Assembly (NCBI RefSeq): GCF_019578655.1
Contig: NC_063260.1
Span: 15,688,001 to 15,752,000, forward strand
Length of the DNA stretch: 64,000 bases
Direction: 5' to 3'
DNA from: Ricinus communis
Lineage: Eukaryota > Streptophyta > Magnoliopsida > Malpighiales > Euphorbiaceae
Position 1 is the first letter of the stretch; every line of letters starts with the position of its first letter. Positions 33,890 through 46,301 of the stretch are shown piece after piece. The notes under the pieces are model-generated. The model had not been told where the DNA came from. It searched no databases and was given only the letters and a program-made list of their open reading frames with translations. The translations under genes and the position numbers were made by a program.

Positions 33890-34837
33890 TCCATCTATAT
33901 TCCATTCATAGACGGAGGAGGCATTGAATCTAGACTGGGTTAGGATGTTATTTCTATTTTCAATTCCTAGATCGGGCGGTACTCCTATGAGTATTCCGAG
34001 TCAATCTAGGGGCTTGGATTCCTAATCATTGATGTTGAAGGGTTTTGGAAGGGCTTTCAAGCTCCGAATCATTTGATTCATCGCTTTGGGCTTGTCCTAT
34101 TGCGATATTCCTACCTGCTTTGAGGAGTATCTCGGCACTAGATTTTGGACGACTCGGAGGTTGCTAATCTACTTAATTTCTCATTGCTTTAACAAACTCG
34201 GTTTGCTTTTGGAAATGGTCTTGGCTTGGCTTTTGGTGGTATATGGCTTAAAAGCGGGTTTTAAGCTCTACAAGTTCGACTCTTTTGGTTGACCGATCTT
34301 GGGGATTGGAGATGTCACCACCGAGGGGCTTTTGAATCTGGTTTTCTATTCTAACCAGTTGTTTTCCTATAGTGTTTAGACAGGGTGTTCAAATAATTGT
34401 TCTATTGAACAATATTCTTGACATTCTTTTCAAGGTCTTCGCCTACCAATTTGTAAGGGGTAGCCTCTATCTCACTTTCTCCATAAGGAATGGTTAACTT
34501 CCTAAGGGAGGATGTTCGGACACGGGCGAGCCGATTAGGTTTTCTCCTACCTTCCACTCGGGGGCTTTATTCCTTACATCGTAGGGACTAATGGTCTTAT
34601 CCTTAAAGGGATAAAGGATACCATTTTCTTTGCGATAGAATTTGAAACCAATCAAAAATTTGATTTGGGCTTTGTTTTGAATGCAAAATTGATAGTATTT
34701 TTCCGAATACTATCTTTTCTTTTAAAAAATTCTTAAAAAACCAAAGCTTCTTAAGATGGTTTTTCTTTGAATAGAAATCTTCATGCAAGAGTTTTTTATC
34801 AATTTGAACTCTTTTGAAATCATGTTGATCTACCGCT
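33890..34837 (-). pseudogene. Broken linker between movement and coat protein parts
   Basis: There are several short frames in different phases. A 61-codon stretch at 34603-34788 is basic and aromatic, and the stretch right of 33890 still leads in frame into the coat-protein start. At least one frameshift lies between about 34790 and 34838. The ancestral frame cannot be followed here with confidence. Confidence 0.5.
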
Positions 34838-35722
34838 TCAAGGTTTTGGGTAATGGGCTGATGGTGATGGTGAAGATGGGGTAGAGGTTATCTCTATATC
34901 TTCGTCATCTTTCTTGAATCGATGGTAGATACTGGGGATGTTGCTTTGGTAATCAACATTCGGAGTGTTTTGGAATATCGGATGTTGAAAATCTAGGTTG
35001 TGTTTGAGATGGAATTGGTTCTTTGTAAGGGGCATAGATAATAGAAGGAATTTTGGATACCCTTCCAATATCTATGGTCGAGGTTGAAGAACCATCATCA
35101 GAAAATCTAGAGGAAGTTGACTTTCATTGAATGTGATCTTTACCTTTCCATCCGGATATTGGGCTATGTGTTTAAGGTTTGTGTTTGGTTCTGTTTGCTT
35201 TGGAGATGTAGGTTGGGTTGCACCTTCAAGGATCCATTCTTCTGGAAGTGTAATGTCTTTCCATTGAATGGTTTTTGGAATAGTTGCGTTGGATTTGGAT
35301 AGATCTGTTTGTAGGAACAGTGTTTCTCCTTTTGGTGAGTGAAGCTTGTGTTTGGAACCAAAGGCAGAAATCATAGCTTTGTAATGAATTTTGAAAATTA
35401 ATGCTATCGGAATAGATCCTTCAAGCATTTTGTAATTGTGAGTTTTGATTTGAAGAACGATGCTCTTTAAAACATTTTTATCGTTTAAAGAAATCGTGAT
35501 ATTTGGAAAACAATTGAAAGAAATAGGTCCTTTATTGAGGCTCGACTCAACAGTACCTAACAGGGAATCATAGAAATTTGTAAACCTAGCATCTCTAAGG
35601 ACGGCTAATATGGAAGTATCTATATTTCTTTTGGATTGATGGAAGCTACTACAAGTTTCCAACGCTATTCCCAAAATAAAAATTCCCAATAAAAACAACT
35701 CATATCCAAAATCATAACCCAA
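34838..35722 (-). pseudogene. Caulimovirid movement protein with following disordered segment
   Basis: The first 216 codons (35722-35072) look like a 30K-superfamily movement protein. A hydrophobic segment is followed by SSLNKGPISFNCFPNITISL and a domain of beta-strand-like stretches ending near an LPEEW motif. Such proteins move the virus through plasmodesmata. A TGA-type in-frame stop at 35072-35074 is followed in the same phase by 76 more codons rich in Pro, Ser, Asp and Glu, probably an intrinsically disordered linker. The hydrophobic start may be chance sequence from the insertion border. Family assignment is by overall pattern. Confidence 0.65.
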
Positions 35723-35735
35723 AGCAGAATAAAAC

Positions 35736-36480
35736 TAAGTGGTAATGAAATATGATAGAAATGATGAAAGAATGGGTTATCTACTAAATCAATAAATGAA
35801 TGAAGGCCATTTGGCTAGAATGAAAAACCTAAGTGCCTCTATCATACCAAAGTGTTAAACTCTCCTTGTGGCCCTCATAAGCATTACCGAGCAAGTTCTA
35901 AAAGTAAGAGGCGATGTGGCACTCTCAACAAGAAATAAATAAAAGCATATAAAGTGTATGCTTACAATTGAGGCTCAATTTCTCACAAGTGCTTTTTGAG
36001 TAGGTTCCAACAAAAATCATCAAAACAGAATTAAATAAACCAAAGCAACTTAGTGCAAAACTCAAACTAAATAACTTACATTCTTTCGCAAGACTCAACA
36101 CTATCAGTTTTACCTGATCACATGGACATAAACAGGATTTCAAAAGCAAGTCAACAGTAAGAGCATCGAAACAAAGTGAAAAAATTTCAGAATTTTACAA
36201 AAAAATTGCACAAAGAATAAACAAATAACTGAGATGGGATAAATGAAATGCGATGTATACACTAGAAAAGGCTCCAAATTTTATATACAAGAACAATAAA
36301 AATAAAATAAAAAACACACAAGATAAATAAAGCTAAAAGATAAACAAAATACAAGAAAACAAGTGTATATAACTATCACCCACCCCACACTTGAAGGACA
36401 CAATGTCCCCAGTGTACAAAAGAAAACAATATAAGAAATGAAAAAGGGAAAAAAAACTAATACTGCGCTAACTATGGCTC
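35736..36480 (-). other. Athila 3' region, inner part, with a second polypurine-like motif
   Basis: Non-coding. At about 36380-36410, on the minus strand, a TCAAGTGTGGGGTGGGTG string follows GGGGACATTGTGTCC, like the real polypurine tract at 30281. Such duplicated tracts are common in Athila 3' regions. Confidence 0.5.
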
Positions 36481-37880
36481 CAGAGAGAAAAGAGGTGCAT
36501 TATCAGGGATATCAAGGCGCTGGCTAGTTTGTGGTAGAGTGTGCCGTGAGGGGTCTGCAGTAGTGTCACTGCGAGAGCAGAGCTGGGTGGGTCGGGAACA
36601 TCACTGTGGGAGGCTCGTCGCCAGCTCTACTCTAGTGAAGGATGCTCGGTTGTAAGAAGGGTCACCGGATTATCGCTGGTAGGATGTCAAAATGGCTTTG
36701 TATGAACTCGGCAAGTGGCCGGGGGCATAATCAGCAAAATATCATCAAAATATCGGGGCCATGAGGCCTCTAACCCCACTCACCTCTTTCAGATCGGGGC
36801 TGCATGAGGACATAGCCGCCTCGCCTTCCTAAGCCATCCGGCCGAGGCTGACGGTAAAGTAAAGGTCCTAAAAGCCTCTTCTCGAATGAAGTCTTTCTGC
36901 TCCTCTTGCCACGCCACTACACTCAGGCAATAGGGACTAGAATACCAAGAAGAAGACTGAATATCAAAAGAAGGAGGTGGAACATCATGTACTAGGAGCT
37001 TGTGGGCGTGTCGCGCCTCTGTGCTGATGCTGCAAGAACTCCAATCTATACTATACTCTGGTCCTGGTCCTAATGACCCCTTTATGAGTCACCATCCCCA
37101 TACTAACCAATCCGGAAGTCCCAAAGTCTCCATCACCCCTAGCTCATCGAATGTGGTGTTGCCTCCTCCAAAACCCTTAAGCTCCTAGCCACCGAGTAAT
37201 GTAAGTCCCAAAATAGAAAAATACCTTCTTTGAGTTGTTGTAGAGCGTATCTATCTGAAACAAGTATCCTTATGTACCGGCCTTTGGTGCGCTATAAAGT
37301 ATAAAGCAGATTTTAGTGGTCCTATGGTCCTATTTTACACCAAACTGTTGTCCCTCGCAAGCTTGGTGCACTATATGCACCATGCCTTCATCGCCCCATA
37401 TATGACATATTAGTCGTGTGTATATAGCGACTATATACCTCCCTAGCTACATCCTCCTCTACCATAAAGCCCAAGTGTACTCCCCCAAGGATTGCTCTCG
37501 TTGAGGTCTGAAACCACGACTAATAGCATTCCAGCCTTGATGCTCTGCGTGAAAGAGAAAGTGCTAGCTCACACAAAACTCCATAAAGTCGAGTGAACTA
37601 TCAAGAAAGCAAAGAAACGAAGATTTGAAAAGAAATAAGCATAGGTCCATGCAGTCAGATTTACCACTGTCTAGTGATGGCTACCATGCTACGCCCCCTT
37701 TCCCAAGTCTTTGTGCCTCATCGATTGGTATCAAGGTGGGCTACCCGTGGAAAAGTAGGAATTTATTATGCGGTGGTCTAACTGCCTTGGACTGAACTAG
37801 TTCGGTCACATCGAGGATCGAGAGGAAGAGGAACCATCGGTCCGCCTCCTCTTGTAAACTCCTGATCCTCGTCTAGTGGA
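36480..37880 (-). pseudogene. Athila 3' ORF, heavily decayed
   Basis: On the minus strand near 37870 the sequence reads KRRRTDGSSSSRSS, which resembles the N-terminus of the ORF that follows pol in Athila elements and is sometimes called env-like. Further codons (ELVQSKAVRPPHNKF) keep a frame for a while, then stops and shifts dominate. Function in the family is unknown. Confidence 0.45.
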
Positions 37881-39050
37881 TATGGTACTTGAAAAAGAAA
37901 TTTTTAGTGCTAAGGATCAACAAAATTCTGGCAGCATAACGACATAAAATGGATAAACCGAATGATTTAACTCGATAAAGTTAAACCGTTCAATGCCCTG
38001 TAAAAAAAATTCAATCCACATCACAACAATAAGGTCTACTAGACATGAATTAGGAGTTAATGAAACCTTTCACAAAGTTAAAAACCAATATTATCAACTA
38101 ATCAGAATTTTTTTATTAGACCATGGTATTTGATTCACCAAATATATCATCATTGTATACTCTTTCATATCTATAGCGCAACCCAATCCTTGTTTTTGTT
38201 TTTCAAGTTTCTAATCCTTAAATTTTTTTGAATCGAAATATCTAAATAACAAAAACAAAATTCAAAACCAAAATCACATAAACATAAAAACACAAATTCA
38301 AACTAAAACCAAAATAAAAAACAAAGAATGGAAGATGAAGATGGAGGGTACTTACTTGAAATGCGCACTATCCAAAACGTTCTATATGAGTATCAAAGAA
38401 AAGAGACAAAGTTTAGAGAATTGGCCAAAATTTGGTCCTTTAGAAATCTATTGGTTTATATAGACAATGATCGGAACACGCCTGTGTTGATCAACACGGG
38501 GCCATGTTCCCAACAGTGTTGATCACCGCGTAACACTGGATGTATCGAGACGTGTTGAATGAACTTAAACGTGCTAACTTACCAGTTTGATGAAAATGCC
38601 TGTGTTGCCAACACGGTTTGGCATAAATGCTCGTGTTACCTTCTGTGCACGTGTCCATCTTTAATTTAATTTTCGAGTTGACGCGGTCTGTTGAAACAGG
38701 CGTGTTGCCACCGCATCTAATGGTAGCCTTCGTGTTGCGTTCTACGGAACGTGTCCTTAAAATTTATTACGAATAGAACACGGTCCGTGTTGATTAACAG
38801 GGTCAACATAACTAGCTGTGTTACCAACACGGTCTTGGAAATGCCCGTGTTGAGCTCTAGAAATTGCAAAACAGGATTTTCGACTTTCTCATCTTTCCAC
38901 TGCAACCATAACCATAAGTCCTTAACTCATACACTCAACATACATAAAGCTTAAACCCAGAAACCATAAACACAATCAACCTAAGTTCACACGTAATTCA
39001 AACCAAAATCAATACCAAAAATGAAAAAACTAAAGAATTAAAATGAAATT
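37881..39050 (-). other. Athila spacer between 3' ORF and integrase, with repeated CGTGTT/AACACG motifs
   Basis: Between 38470 and 38850 there are about ten strings of the AACACGG / CCGTGTT type, including ATCAACACGG, CCAACACGGT and GCCCGTGTTG. These are the same palindromic words as in the LTRs. No gene is seen. Confidence 0.6.
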
Positions 39051-39059
39051 AAAAGAAAC

Positions 39060-40325
39060 AAGCTTCTTTAAAGTCATAAGCTAGACTTCAATCCTTTTCG
39101 AATCAGAAATGGAGCTCCAAATTCAGATGCTTCCCATCCCAAAGGACCTCTCCAGATAATGCTCTCGCAACCTACTACGCCCATTAACCTTGAAATTTCT
39201 TTCTCGGATGATGCAATTCAACCACACCACAAGGGAAGACTTGTATCGTAAATGGCCTAGATCAGACTCGAGCTTTCTAGAAATAACGGAGATGAGAGTT
39301 ATAATAACAACCACTTTATATCTCCTACGTTAAACTCCTTCAAACCTTTCAATTGCTTGTCATGCCATTGTTTGGTCTTCGCCTTATAGATTGTCAAATT
39401 TTCATAAGGTTGTTGACGCCACTCCTCTAGTTCATTTAGTTGCCACTGCCTCTGTCTACTTGCGCTATTTAAATCAAAGTTACAAGATTTAAGTGCCCAT
39501 AGCGCTTTATGTTCTAGCTCAATAGGTAAATGGCAACCTTTCCCATACATAAGCCTAAAGGGAGTGAACCCTGTAGAAGTCCTATAGGCAGTTCTAAATG
39601 CCCATAAGCATCATCTAGCTTTGTAGCCCAATCTTTCTTTCTTTTTTATAGTTCGGTCCTACAAATGCTAAGCCCCTATTATTAACTCTCTGCCCTCGTT
39701 TGTGGGTGATAAGCCGTGGAGAATCGTTGAGATACTCCATATCTTTTAAGCACTTTCTCAAGTTGAGAATTATAGAAATGGGTTCCCCTATCACTAATTA
39801 ATGCTCGAGGTGTTCTAAACCTAGAGAATAGTTTCTTAAGGAACCTCACAACTACCCTAGCATCATTAGTAGGCAAGGCTTGTGCCTCAGGCCATCTAGA
39901 AAAATATTCAACAACAACCAATATATACTTGCATTAATACGAAGAAGGAAAAGGACCCATAAAGTCAATGCCCAAACATAAAAAATTTCCAACACTTGTA
40001 TAATATGTGGGGCATTTCATTCGCAGCATATGTTACTCGACCGCTGGCATGCTGATCCTGAGCCGGACATATGCTCGTGCATCCTAGAAGATAATCAGCA
40101 ATAAAACCAGCATCCAAAACCTCCTCGCCGATGGTTTCGGCTTGTGTCCGTCCTCGTGACAATGCTTGAGAATTTGAATGACCTCCTCCCCATATACACA
40201 CCTCTTGATAATTTGATATGCACAAATCCTAAACAAAAGGGGTCATCCCAAATGTAGTACTTCAGTCAAGACAAGAATTTCTTCTACTGGCTCGTCATAC
40301 CCTTTAGAGAATCGATAGGCTAAAT
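39060..40325 (-). pseudogene. Athila integrase, decayed
   Basis: From the right: remains of the zinc-binding region (about 39965-40300, WDDPF-like and HCH-like strings). Next comes the core with EYFSRWPEAQALPTNDARVV and LISDRGTHFYNSQLE and then TAYHPQTRAES at 39682-39921. Last is the C-terminal part with GKGCHLPIELEHKALWALK and LNELEEWRQ, then KTKQWHDKQL, at 39299-39550. These are diagnostic Athila integrase strings. Stops and shifts separate the blocks. A solo LTR (40326-41732) cuts it from RNase H. Confidence 0.85.
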
Positions 40326-41732
40326 TGTGTTAGCTACATCTAGGCGATGTGACTAAGGTCGATTCCTCGGAAAGCGAAAGCCCGAGTTACTTCTTTGTTC
40401 TTTGTTATATTAACCTAAAATGGATGATGAATAATTTCTAAACTAACTATTAACTTCAAGCTAAGTTCTGAGGGAGATCCAGGAGTAATTGATAAATGAA
40501 ATAATCAAGACAAGAAGACAAACCCAAAGGGAATCTAAACTAGTTGGCAACCAAACAAAAGATAAAGGATCGGTGAGTCTAATTATGCTACCTGTGGACG
40601 AATTCTTAACCGAATTCAATTTCTCTCTCGAGATAACCGAATTCCTAAACTTAATAACCTAAAGTTGGAATCTCTTCCTAACGATTGATTCTTAAATTAG
40701 CATTAAGCTTTAATCCACCTCTATTAAGCTTTGTTAATTCTTAATCCAGCTAGTTAATTATCTTTATCTCTAAGTGATTATTAACCAGTTCTTGCTATTC
40801 AAAATTCCAATTGCCAAACGGATTTCCCAATCTCATAAAGCAATCTAAACATCACAATTCACAATGTCTCATGAATAATGCATTATCTTATTAATACTGA
40901 AAACAAGAAGAATACAAAACTAACCCAAACAATCTAACAATATAATATCAAGCCAACATAGTAAAGAAATCCCAATGGATTAAATCAGTCTAGCTAAACA
41001 TGTTCATGTTTAAAACAATCTAGGAAATCAATTACAATGAAAGAATAATGAAAATAAAACATGTACACCTTTTTTTCTCGAATTGGATGAACAGCCCAAA
41101 CTGGATCTACACTTTGATTAATCTCCCAATGCCCTCTTGATTGCTTTGTATGCACCTGCTGGACAGCTTGTGATTCCGGGAGGATTCTTACCCCCGCATG
41201 CTCTACCGCTCTCGATGCGAAATGCGGACGTACGAGCTCATGTCACTCCTTCTCCTTTTTTCTCTAAGAAAAATTCATTTTTCTTATATATTTAACTCAC
41301 GACGGGTAGTGGTCGAGGCGTCTTCTGAGCAAAGACGTCAAGGCGCACAGACTGCTAATGGATCTCACCACCAAGTTTCACACACCGTTCAAGCCCTCTC
41401 TGGTGTTTTACTCAGGGCGTCTTGACCGGGCGTCTAGTGGTGGCCTACGCACTGCAAGTGCCAATTTCAAGAATCAAAGCCAATGGTTGTGCACGGCCAG
41501 AGTCTAGGCCATGCTCAATGTATGCATTTGGGCTTTTGTCCGATCTTGATGAATTCTCGTCCGTTTCCGCACGTATTGATCTATAAATTCTTAAACACCG
41601 ATGACGGTCCTATAAATGTTCCTGAAATGCAAAAGAACACAAAACACGGGTGATTTGGGAATAAAAGCACAATAATTGCTAAGAACATACGCAATAATAT
41701 GCAAGCAAATATGTGTAAAACTATGCTCATCA
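40326..41732 (-). mobile_element. Athila-type solo LTR between RNase H and integrase
   Basis: On the minus strand it starts TGATGAGCATAGTTTTACAC and ends GTAGCTAACACA. The start resembles that of the host element's LTR (TGATGTGC..AAAATACACA), but the body differs, so it is a relative from another Athila family. Pol sequence continues on both sides (YANYLAARVL to the right, WDDPF region to the left). Flanks TAAAT and AGTAC do not match, so no target duplication is seen. Confidence 0.65.
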
Positions 41733-42842
41733 AGTACCCTTGCAGCCAAATAATTAGCATAATCAGAAAACCAAGGAATATCATTAGTTACCTGCATTGA
41801 GCATAAGTGCTCATCCGGAAAGAAGTCATCTATCTCTTGCTCATTAAGCTCCTCCAAGTGCGGGTTCTCCAATCGAGAAAGATGGTTCACGCAGATTTTC
41901 GACTCCTCGTTTGTCCTTAATTTCCAAGTCAAATTCCTGCAATAAAAGAACCCAATGAATCAATCCAGGCTTAGAATCATGCTTTGAAAATAAATACCTT
42001 AAAGCAAAATGATCCATGTAAACGATTGTCTTTGACATCACAAGGTAAGAACGGAATTTATCAAAGGCGAACATGATAGCTAGGAGCTCCTTCTCTGTGG
42101 TGGTATAGTGTTCTTGGGCATCCGTGGCACATACTAAAGTAAATAGGTTGGAACTTCTTCTCCTACCGGCCTAAAATAGCTCCAATCGCAAAATCACTAG
42201 CATCATAAGCTCGGGCGGCTCCCAATCGGGAGAAACCATGATGGGAGCCGTGTGGTTATTTTTCCTTTTAATAACTCAAAAGTCGCTAAATAATCATCAT
42301 CAAATACAAAACGCGTCTTTTATTATAGAATTGAGTTAAAGGCCTAACAATCTTAGAAAAGTCCTTAATGAACCTTCTATAAACCACATGCCCTTTAAAT
42401 TCTAACACTAACAGCGGGGGTAGCTTACTTATAACTTCCACTTTAGCTCTATCTACTTCCATCCCTGCATTTGACACTTTATGTCCTAACACTATACCCT
42501 CTTGGACCATAAAATGACATTTTTCCCAATTCAACACAAGGTTAGCTTCAACACACCTAGCTAACATCCTTTCTAAATTATGCAAACAATGGGAAAAAGA
42601 GTTACCAGAACGAGAGGAGAAGTCATCCATGAAGACCTCCATCGACTCCTCTATCATGTCATGGAACATGGCTAGTCACACCACCATCGAAGGTCGCGCA
42701 CATTACATAAGCCATAACGCATCCTCCTATAGGCAAAAGTGCCATAAGGACAAGTGAATGTCGCTTTCTTGGTCTTCAAGGTGCTATGGAATCAAAAGTA
42801 ACACGATCGAAACAATAATACATATGGCACGAATGCTTTGCG
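41733..42842 (-). pseudogene. Athila RT end and RNase H (left of the Tekay insertion)
   Basis: Reading leftward: an RT palm with KATFTCPYGTFAYRRM, then EVFMDDFS (the catalytic YXDD position reads FMDD), CHFMVQEGIVLGHKVS and the thumb, at about 42270-42760. RNase H is visible at 41840-42075 ([17 protein letters not shown]) with [11 protein letters not shown], and the downstream DHLSRLEN-like linker is changed to [15 protein letters not shown]. There are several shifts. The N-terminal RT lies beyond the Tekay element at 50707. Confidence 0.85.
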
Positions 42843-45105
42843 TGATTTTCTCATCATCCATGTTATGTGCATTTACATTTAATCATTGGGCATATGATGG
42901 TATATCAATGATATTTTTATTTAATGAGAACAGATATATATTAATTATAAGTAGAGAATAAGAAGCATGATATTAGATTATTAATTTAGATAAGTTGATT
43001 AAGTACTTGGGTTATGTGTATTAAGCCTTAAGACTTAATTGAACCAAGAGTTGAAGGTTGGGTAAATAGATTGGACTTAAAAGATACAATTAAAAGTTAG
43101 TACCTATATATGGTTAGTAAGAATTAATTTAGGGTGATAAAAATAGTTTAGTAGGTGGTGGCATTAAGAGAGGAATATTGGAAATTGGAACCATGAGCAA
43201 GCTCATTTTACCTCTTCATTTCTCTAAAATTCGTACATGGACAAAAACACAAAATTTGGAATAAGAGAGAGGAGTGGAATACCTAGAAAAACTTAAGATT
43301 AAGATAGGATTTTGCCAACTATTGAAGGAGCCAAGCTAAAGCTAAAGGATTTCAGCATATTAGCAACCCAAAAGCTGAAATTGGTAAGTTGTTACTTGAG
43401 TGTTATTAATTTGTCATTAGGGTTCTTGATTACAAATTGGAAAAACTTCATTTGATGCTCTCATTGATTAATTAAAGGTCTGATTATCATGAATTAGTAG
43501 AGTATTGAATGATTGCATAAAGATTAAGCTTGATTTAAGTTTAAGTATGTTAAGATAGAAAACTGTCAAAATTCCAGCAACCTTGATGTTCTGTATTTTA
43601 GGCATAACATGGGTTATATAAGTCCAAATTAAGCTTAATTTGTGTCTATGGAAATTTTAAAGAGTCCTCTATAACTTTGTAGTTTTGTGATTTCGCTATT
43701 TTTGCCGTTTTGGTTGCTTAAATTGAGCAAACAGATTGCTGCTCGGGTACAACTAGCTGTATGACCCTTGCTCAGTAATTTGAAAATAATTAAATCTATA
43801 GAAGTCGGAATTGAGTAATTCTTCTTGGAGATGAAACTAGACGCATAAATGGATATTTCTATTTAATATGAGATTTTTTTATTAAGCCAATTTTGCCCAG
43901 CAATAAATATACCTTGGTACTAAATTCTGTCTAGAAAACAGAAATGTTGGAGATTAGTTTTATGCAATTTATTGATGTTAATTTGAGTTAAATTGGTATT
44001 TAACTAGATGGGAAATGTTTATAGGATATTAAAACAGTAATTGAGAGTCTTAGAGGAAGAGTTAGACCTATGAATTAGAGAGGGGATGATCTTGTAATGC
44101 ATTAGAACTCGCATTTACATGAATATTGTATATATGCAATGTGAGAAATGTGAATGTGATGTGTGGTACTGGTGTACTCAAGGCAGGCAGGGAAGTTGTG
44201 GAGAAAGGAGGTTCTTATATGCTAAAGGAATAAGTATATTTTGAGTAAGTAAATAGTTAATATTTGCTATGTTCATATATTTAATCAAATGTTCGCAAAT
44301 GATTGCGTTTGCTAATATTGTTTATGTTTGAATGACTGAGATGGAAATGATTGGTGTTGAGTGGAACAATTGTTATTGCTGAAATATGATATAAGTGTGA
44401 TTGAATTGTGATGTTAATTGCATATGTGCATGTGAATGGTAGATTCCCCGCGAAAAAAAAGATATATATATAAAGCCTTGGGAGGCTAAAGCCTCAGAGA
44501 GGCTATAAAAGTGTATAATGTGAGATGAGGCACGTGTGTGATATGTGAGGATGAGGCGGAGCAGCACATTAAAGGGGATCCACAAGCCGTGAGAACTAAC
44601 CATAATTGTTGAATTGTATTTCTTCTATGATGGTTGTAATGAATTGAGTAGAATGGTATGACTTTATACCTAAACTATGAATATCATGGAAAGTTATGTG
44701 ATTGGGTGGAAATTGTATTAAGTGTATGTGATATAGATTATGTTGATTATTTATCTATCGAGCTGGGGCTCACCCTTTCCAAAATTTTTCTTTTCAGTTT
44801 GTAAATAGTAGTGCATCCGTTGGTTGTATCAAAGTCTAGCTTTGCCAAGTTGGGCCGGTTGTGAAGTCTCCTCCCGATGCATTTTGTATGTTATGTGCAT
44901 TATATATATGGTATGCCTTATAAGGCATAAGAAGATGTTTGTAATACTTGTTAAATGATGTTTAAGTATAATTATATGTTTATATGTTAATAACCTTGTG
45001 TCTGGATTCTTAACAACCTACATATTGACCTATCTACACAGTATATATTCTCTGACTTGTATGCTTCCACAATGTTTATTGGTTAGCATGTGATGGGGTG
45101 TTACA
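42843..45105 (+). repeat. 5' LTR of the Tekay element, 2.26 kb
   Basis: It starts TGATTTTCTCATCATCC and ends GGGGTGTTACA. A long LTR of this size is usual for Tekay/Del. The first 800 bp and the last 50 bp match the 3' LTR. Confidence 0.88.
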
Positions 45106-45111
45106 TTTTAG

Positions 45112-45123
45112 TGGTATCGAGCA
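45112..45123 (+). promoter_or_regulatory. Primer-binding site of the Tekay element
   Basis: TGGTATCGAGCA follows the 5' LTR after six bases. It resembles TGGTATCAGAGC (tRNA-Met) with a base missing. Confidence 0.75.
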
Positions 45124-45224
45124 GGGATTAGATTCATTGGGAGTAGATTCATGTTGCACATCATTAAGCATATGATATATGTTCTTTGAACTTGATTGAA
45201 TATTTGCATTTCATATATATAGAT

Positions 45225-46290
45225 GGAGAGACAAGGAGAACCATATCGGCCCAGATAAGTCATTAGAGTCTGTGCATGGTCATGAAAATGCATCCGAACA
45301 TGATCAACATGATGAGCATGAGCTACATTCTATCGAAATGTACAAAATGTTATGGAACAGTTTATGGATTTTTACTGATGCAGCGGAGCGCAAATGAACA
45401 TAGCACTCGACAACAAATTGTCGATAGATAAAGAATTATGAAAGAGTTAGGAAACAAGGTGCTAATGTTTTTCAAGGTACTACTAATCCTAGCGAGGTCG
45501 AGGAATGGTTATGAAATCGTGGAGAAGGGTGTTGGATAGATTTAATTGCACATCCGAACAAAGGCTTATACAATATCTTTAATAGAAAAAGATGCACTTG
45601 ATTGGTGGGAAGCAGGCTTTTAAGAGGCAAGATCGACCAATCAATTTGACTTGGAATGATTTCTCGAGAGAATTCTGAAGTAATACTCCGTAAATTTATA
45701 GAGCGAGAAGCTTGAATTTCTTCGGTTGAAACAGAATGATATATGTACTGCATTCTGAACTTCAATTGTAGATTATGTAAGTATGCACCGGAAGAATAGC
45801 AGAGCTGAAAAGGAAGAAATTGAGATGGGTTCGAGGCTTGACATTCGTGAGAAAATGGCGGTGAAACCTCATAATTACAATGCTCAATTGAAGCTGCTTG
45901 AGAGTCAAGAAACATCATTTGAAAGGAATACTATGGAAGCTAAAAGAAGAAGATCATTGGTGCTTATAGTAATCCTCCAAGACATATTAGTATTTCTCTC
46001 GCGTTTAGAGTTTAGAGCTCCGAATAGTTATCGTCTAGTGGAGTCAGTAGTCCTCCCACGACCTTATAGAGAGGTGGATACAATTCATCCGGACTTGAGG
46101 GAGGACAAGTTTGACCAAGTGAGGTTTGCTCCTATTTGTCCATTACAGAGCAGGGAGACATCTGGAGAATGTCAGACCTAGACCAATAGTATGTTTTACT
46201 TGTAGTAGGCCGGGACATTATTCTAGAGATTGTCCTATGGGAAGAAATAATGGAGAATCTTATACAGTGGGTCGGAGTAGTGTTGGTGAA
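45225..46290 (+). pseudogene. Tekay gag, broken
   Basis: Fragments of the capsid region are seen (ATG near 45223; later RKFIERE-like and FLRLKQND-like strings near 45690-45740 in shifting frames). A zinc knuckle at about 46185-46230 reads CFTCSRPGHYSRDCP, a good CX2CX4HX4C. Many shifts prevent any full protein. Confidence 0.75.
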
Positions 46291-46301
46291 AATATTCTGG
46301 T

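Larger units (their letters stand above)
30946..35735 (-). mobile_element. Endogenous pararetrovirus (Caulimoviridae) copy inside the Athila 3' region
   Basis: This minus-strand block carries, in transcription order, a movement-protein frame, a disordered linker, a coat-protein frame with a zinc knuckle, and a protease plus reverse transcriptase frame. There is no integrase and no LTR, which fits a caulimovirid rather than a retrotransposon. RNase H is missing, so the copy is truncated. The genus is uncertain; florendovirus-like is one possibility, since these are common in dicot genomes. The borders are set by where Athila 3' sequence stops and are accurate to about 100 bp. It contains stops, a frameshift and a truncation, so it is a fossil. 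Confidence 0.85.

Noticed and set aside
34086..34292. Plus-strand 68-codon frame within the caulimovirid copy
   Set aside because: It is opposite to the viral genes and shows no known motif.
40360..40385. Possible tRNA (GGTCGATTCC-like T-arm)
   Set aside because: No matching acceptor stem or anticodon arm around it, and it lies within a solo LTR.
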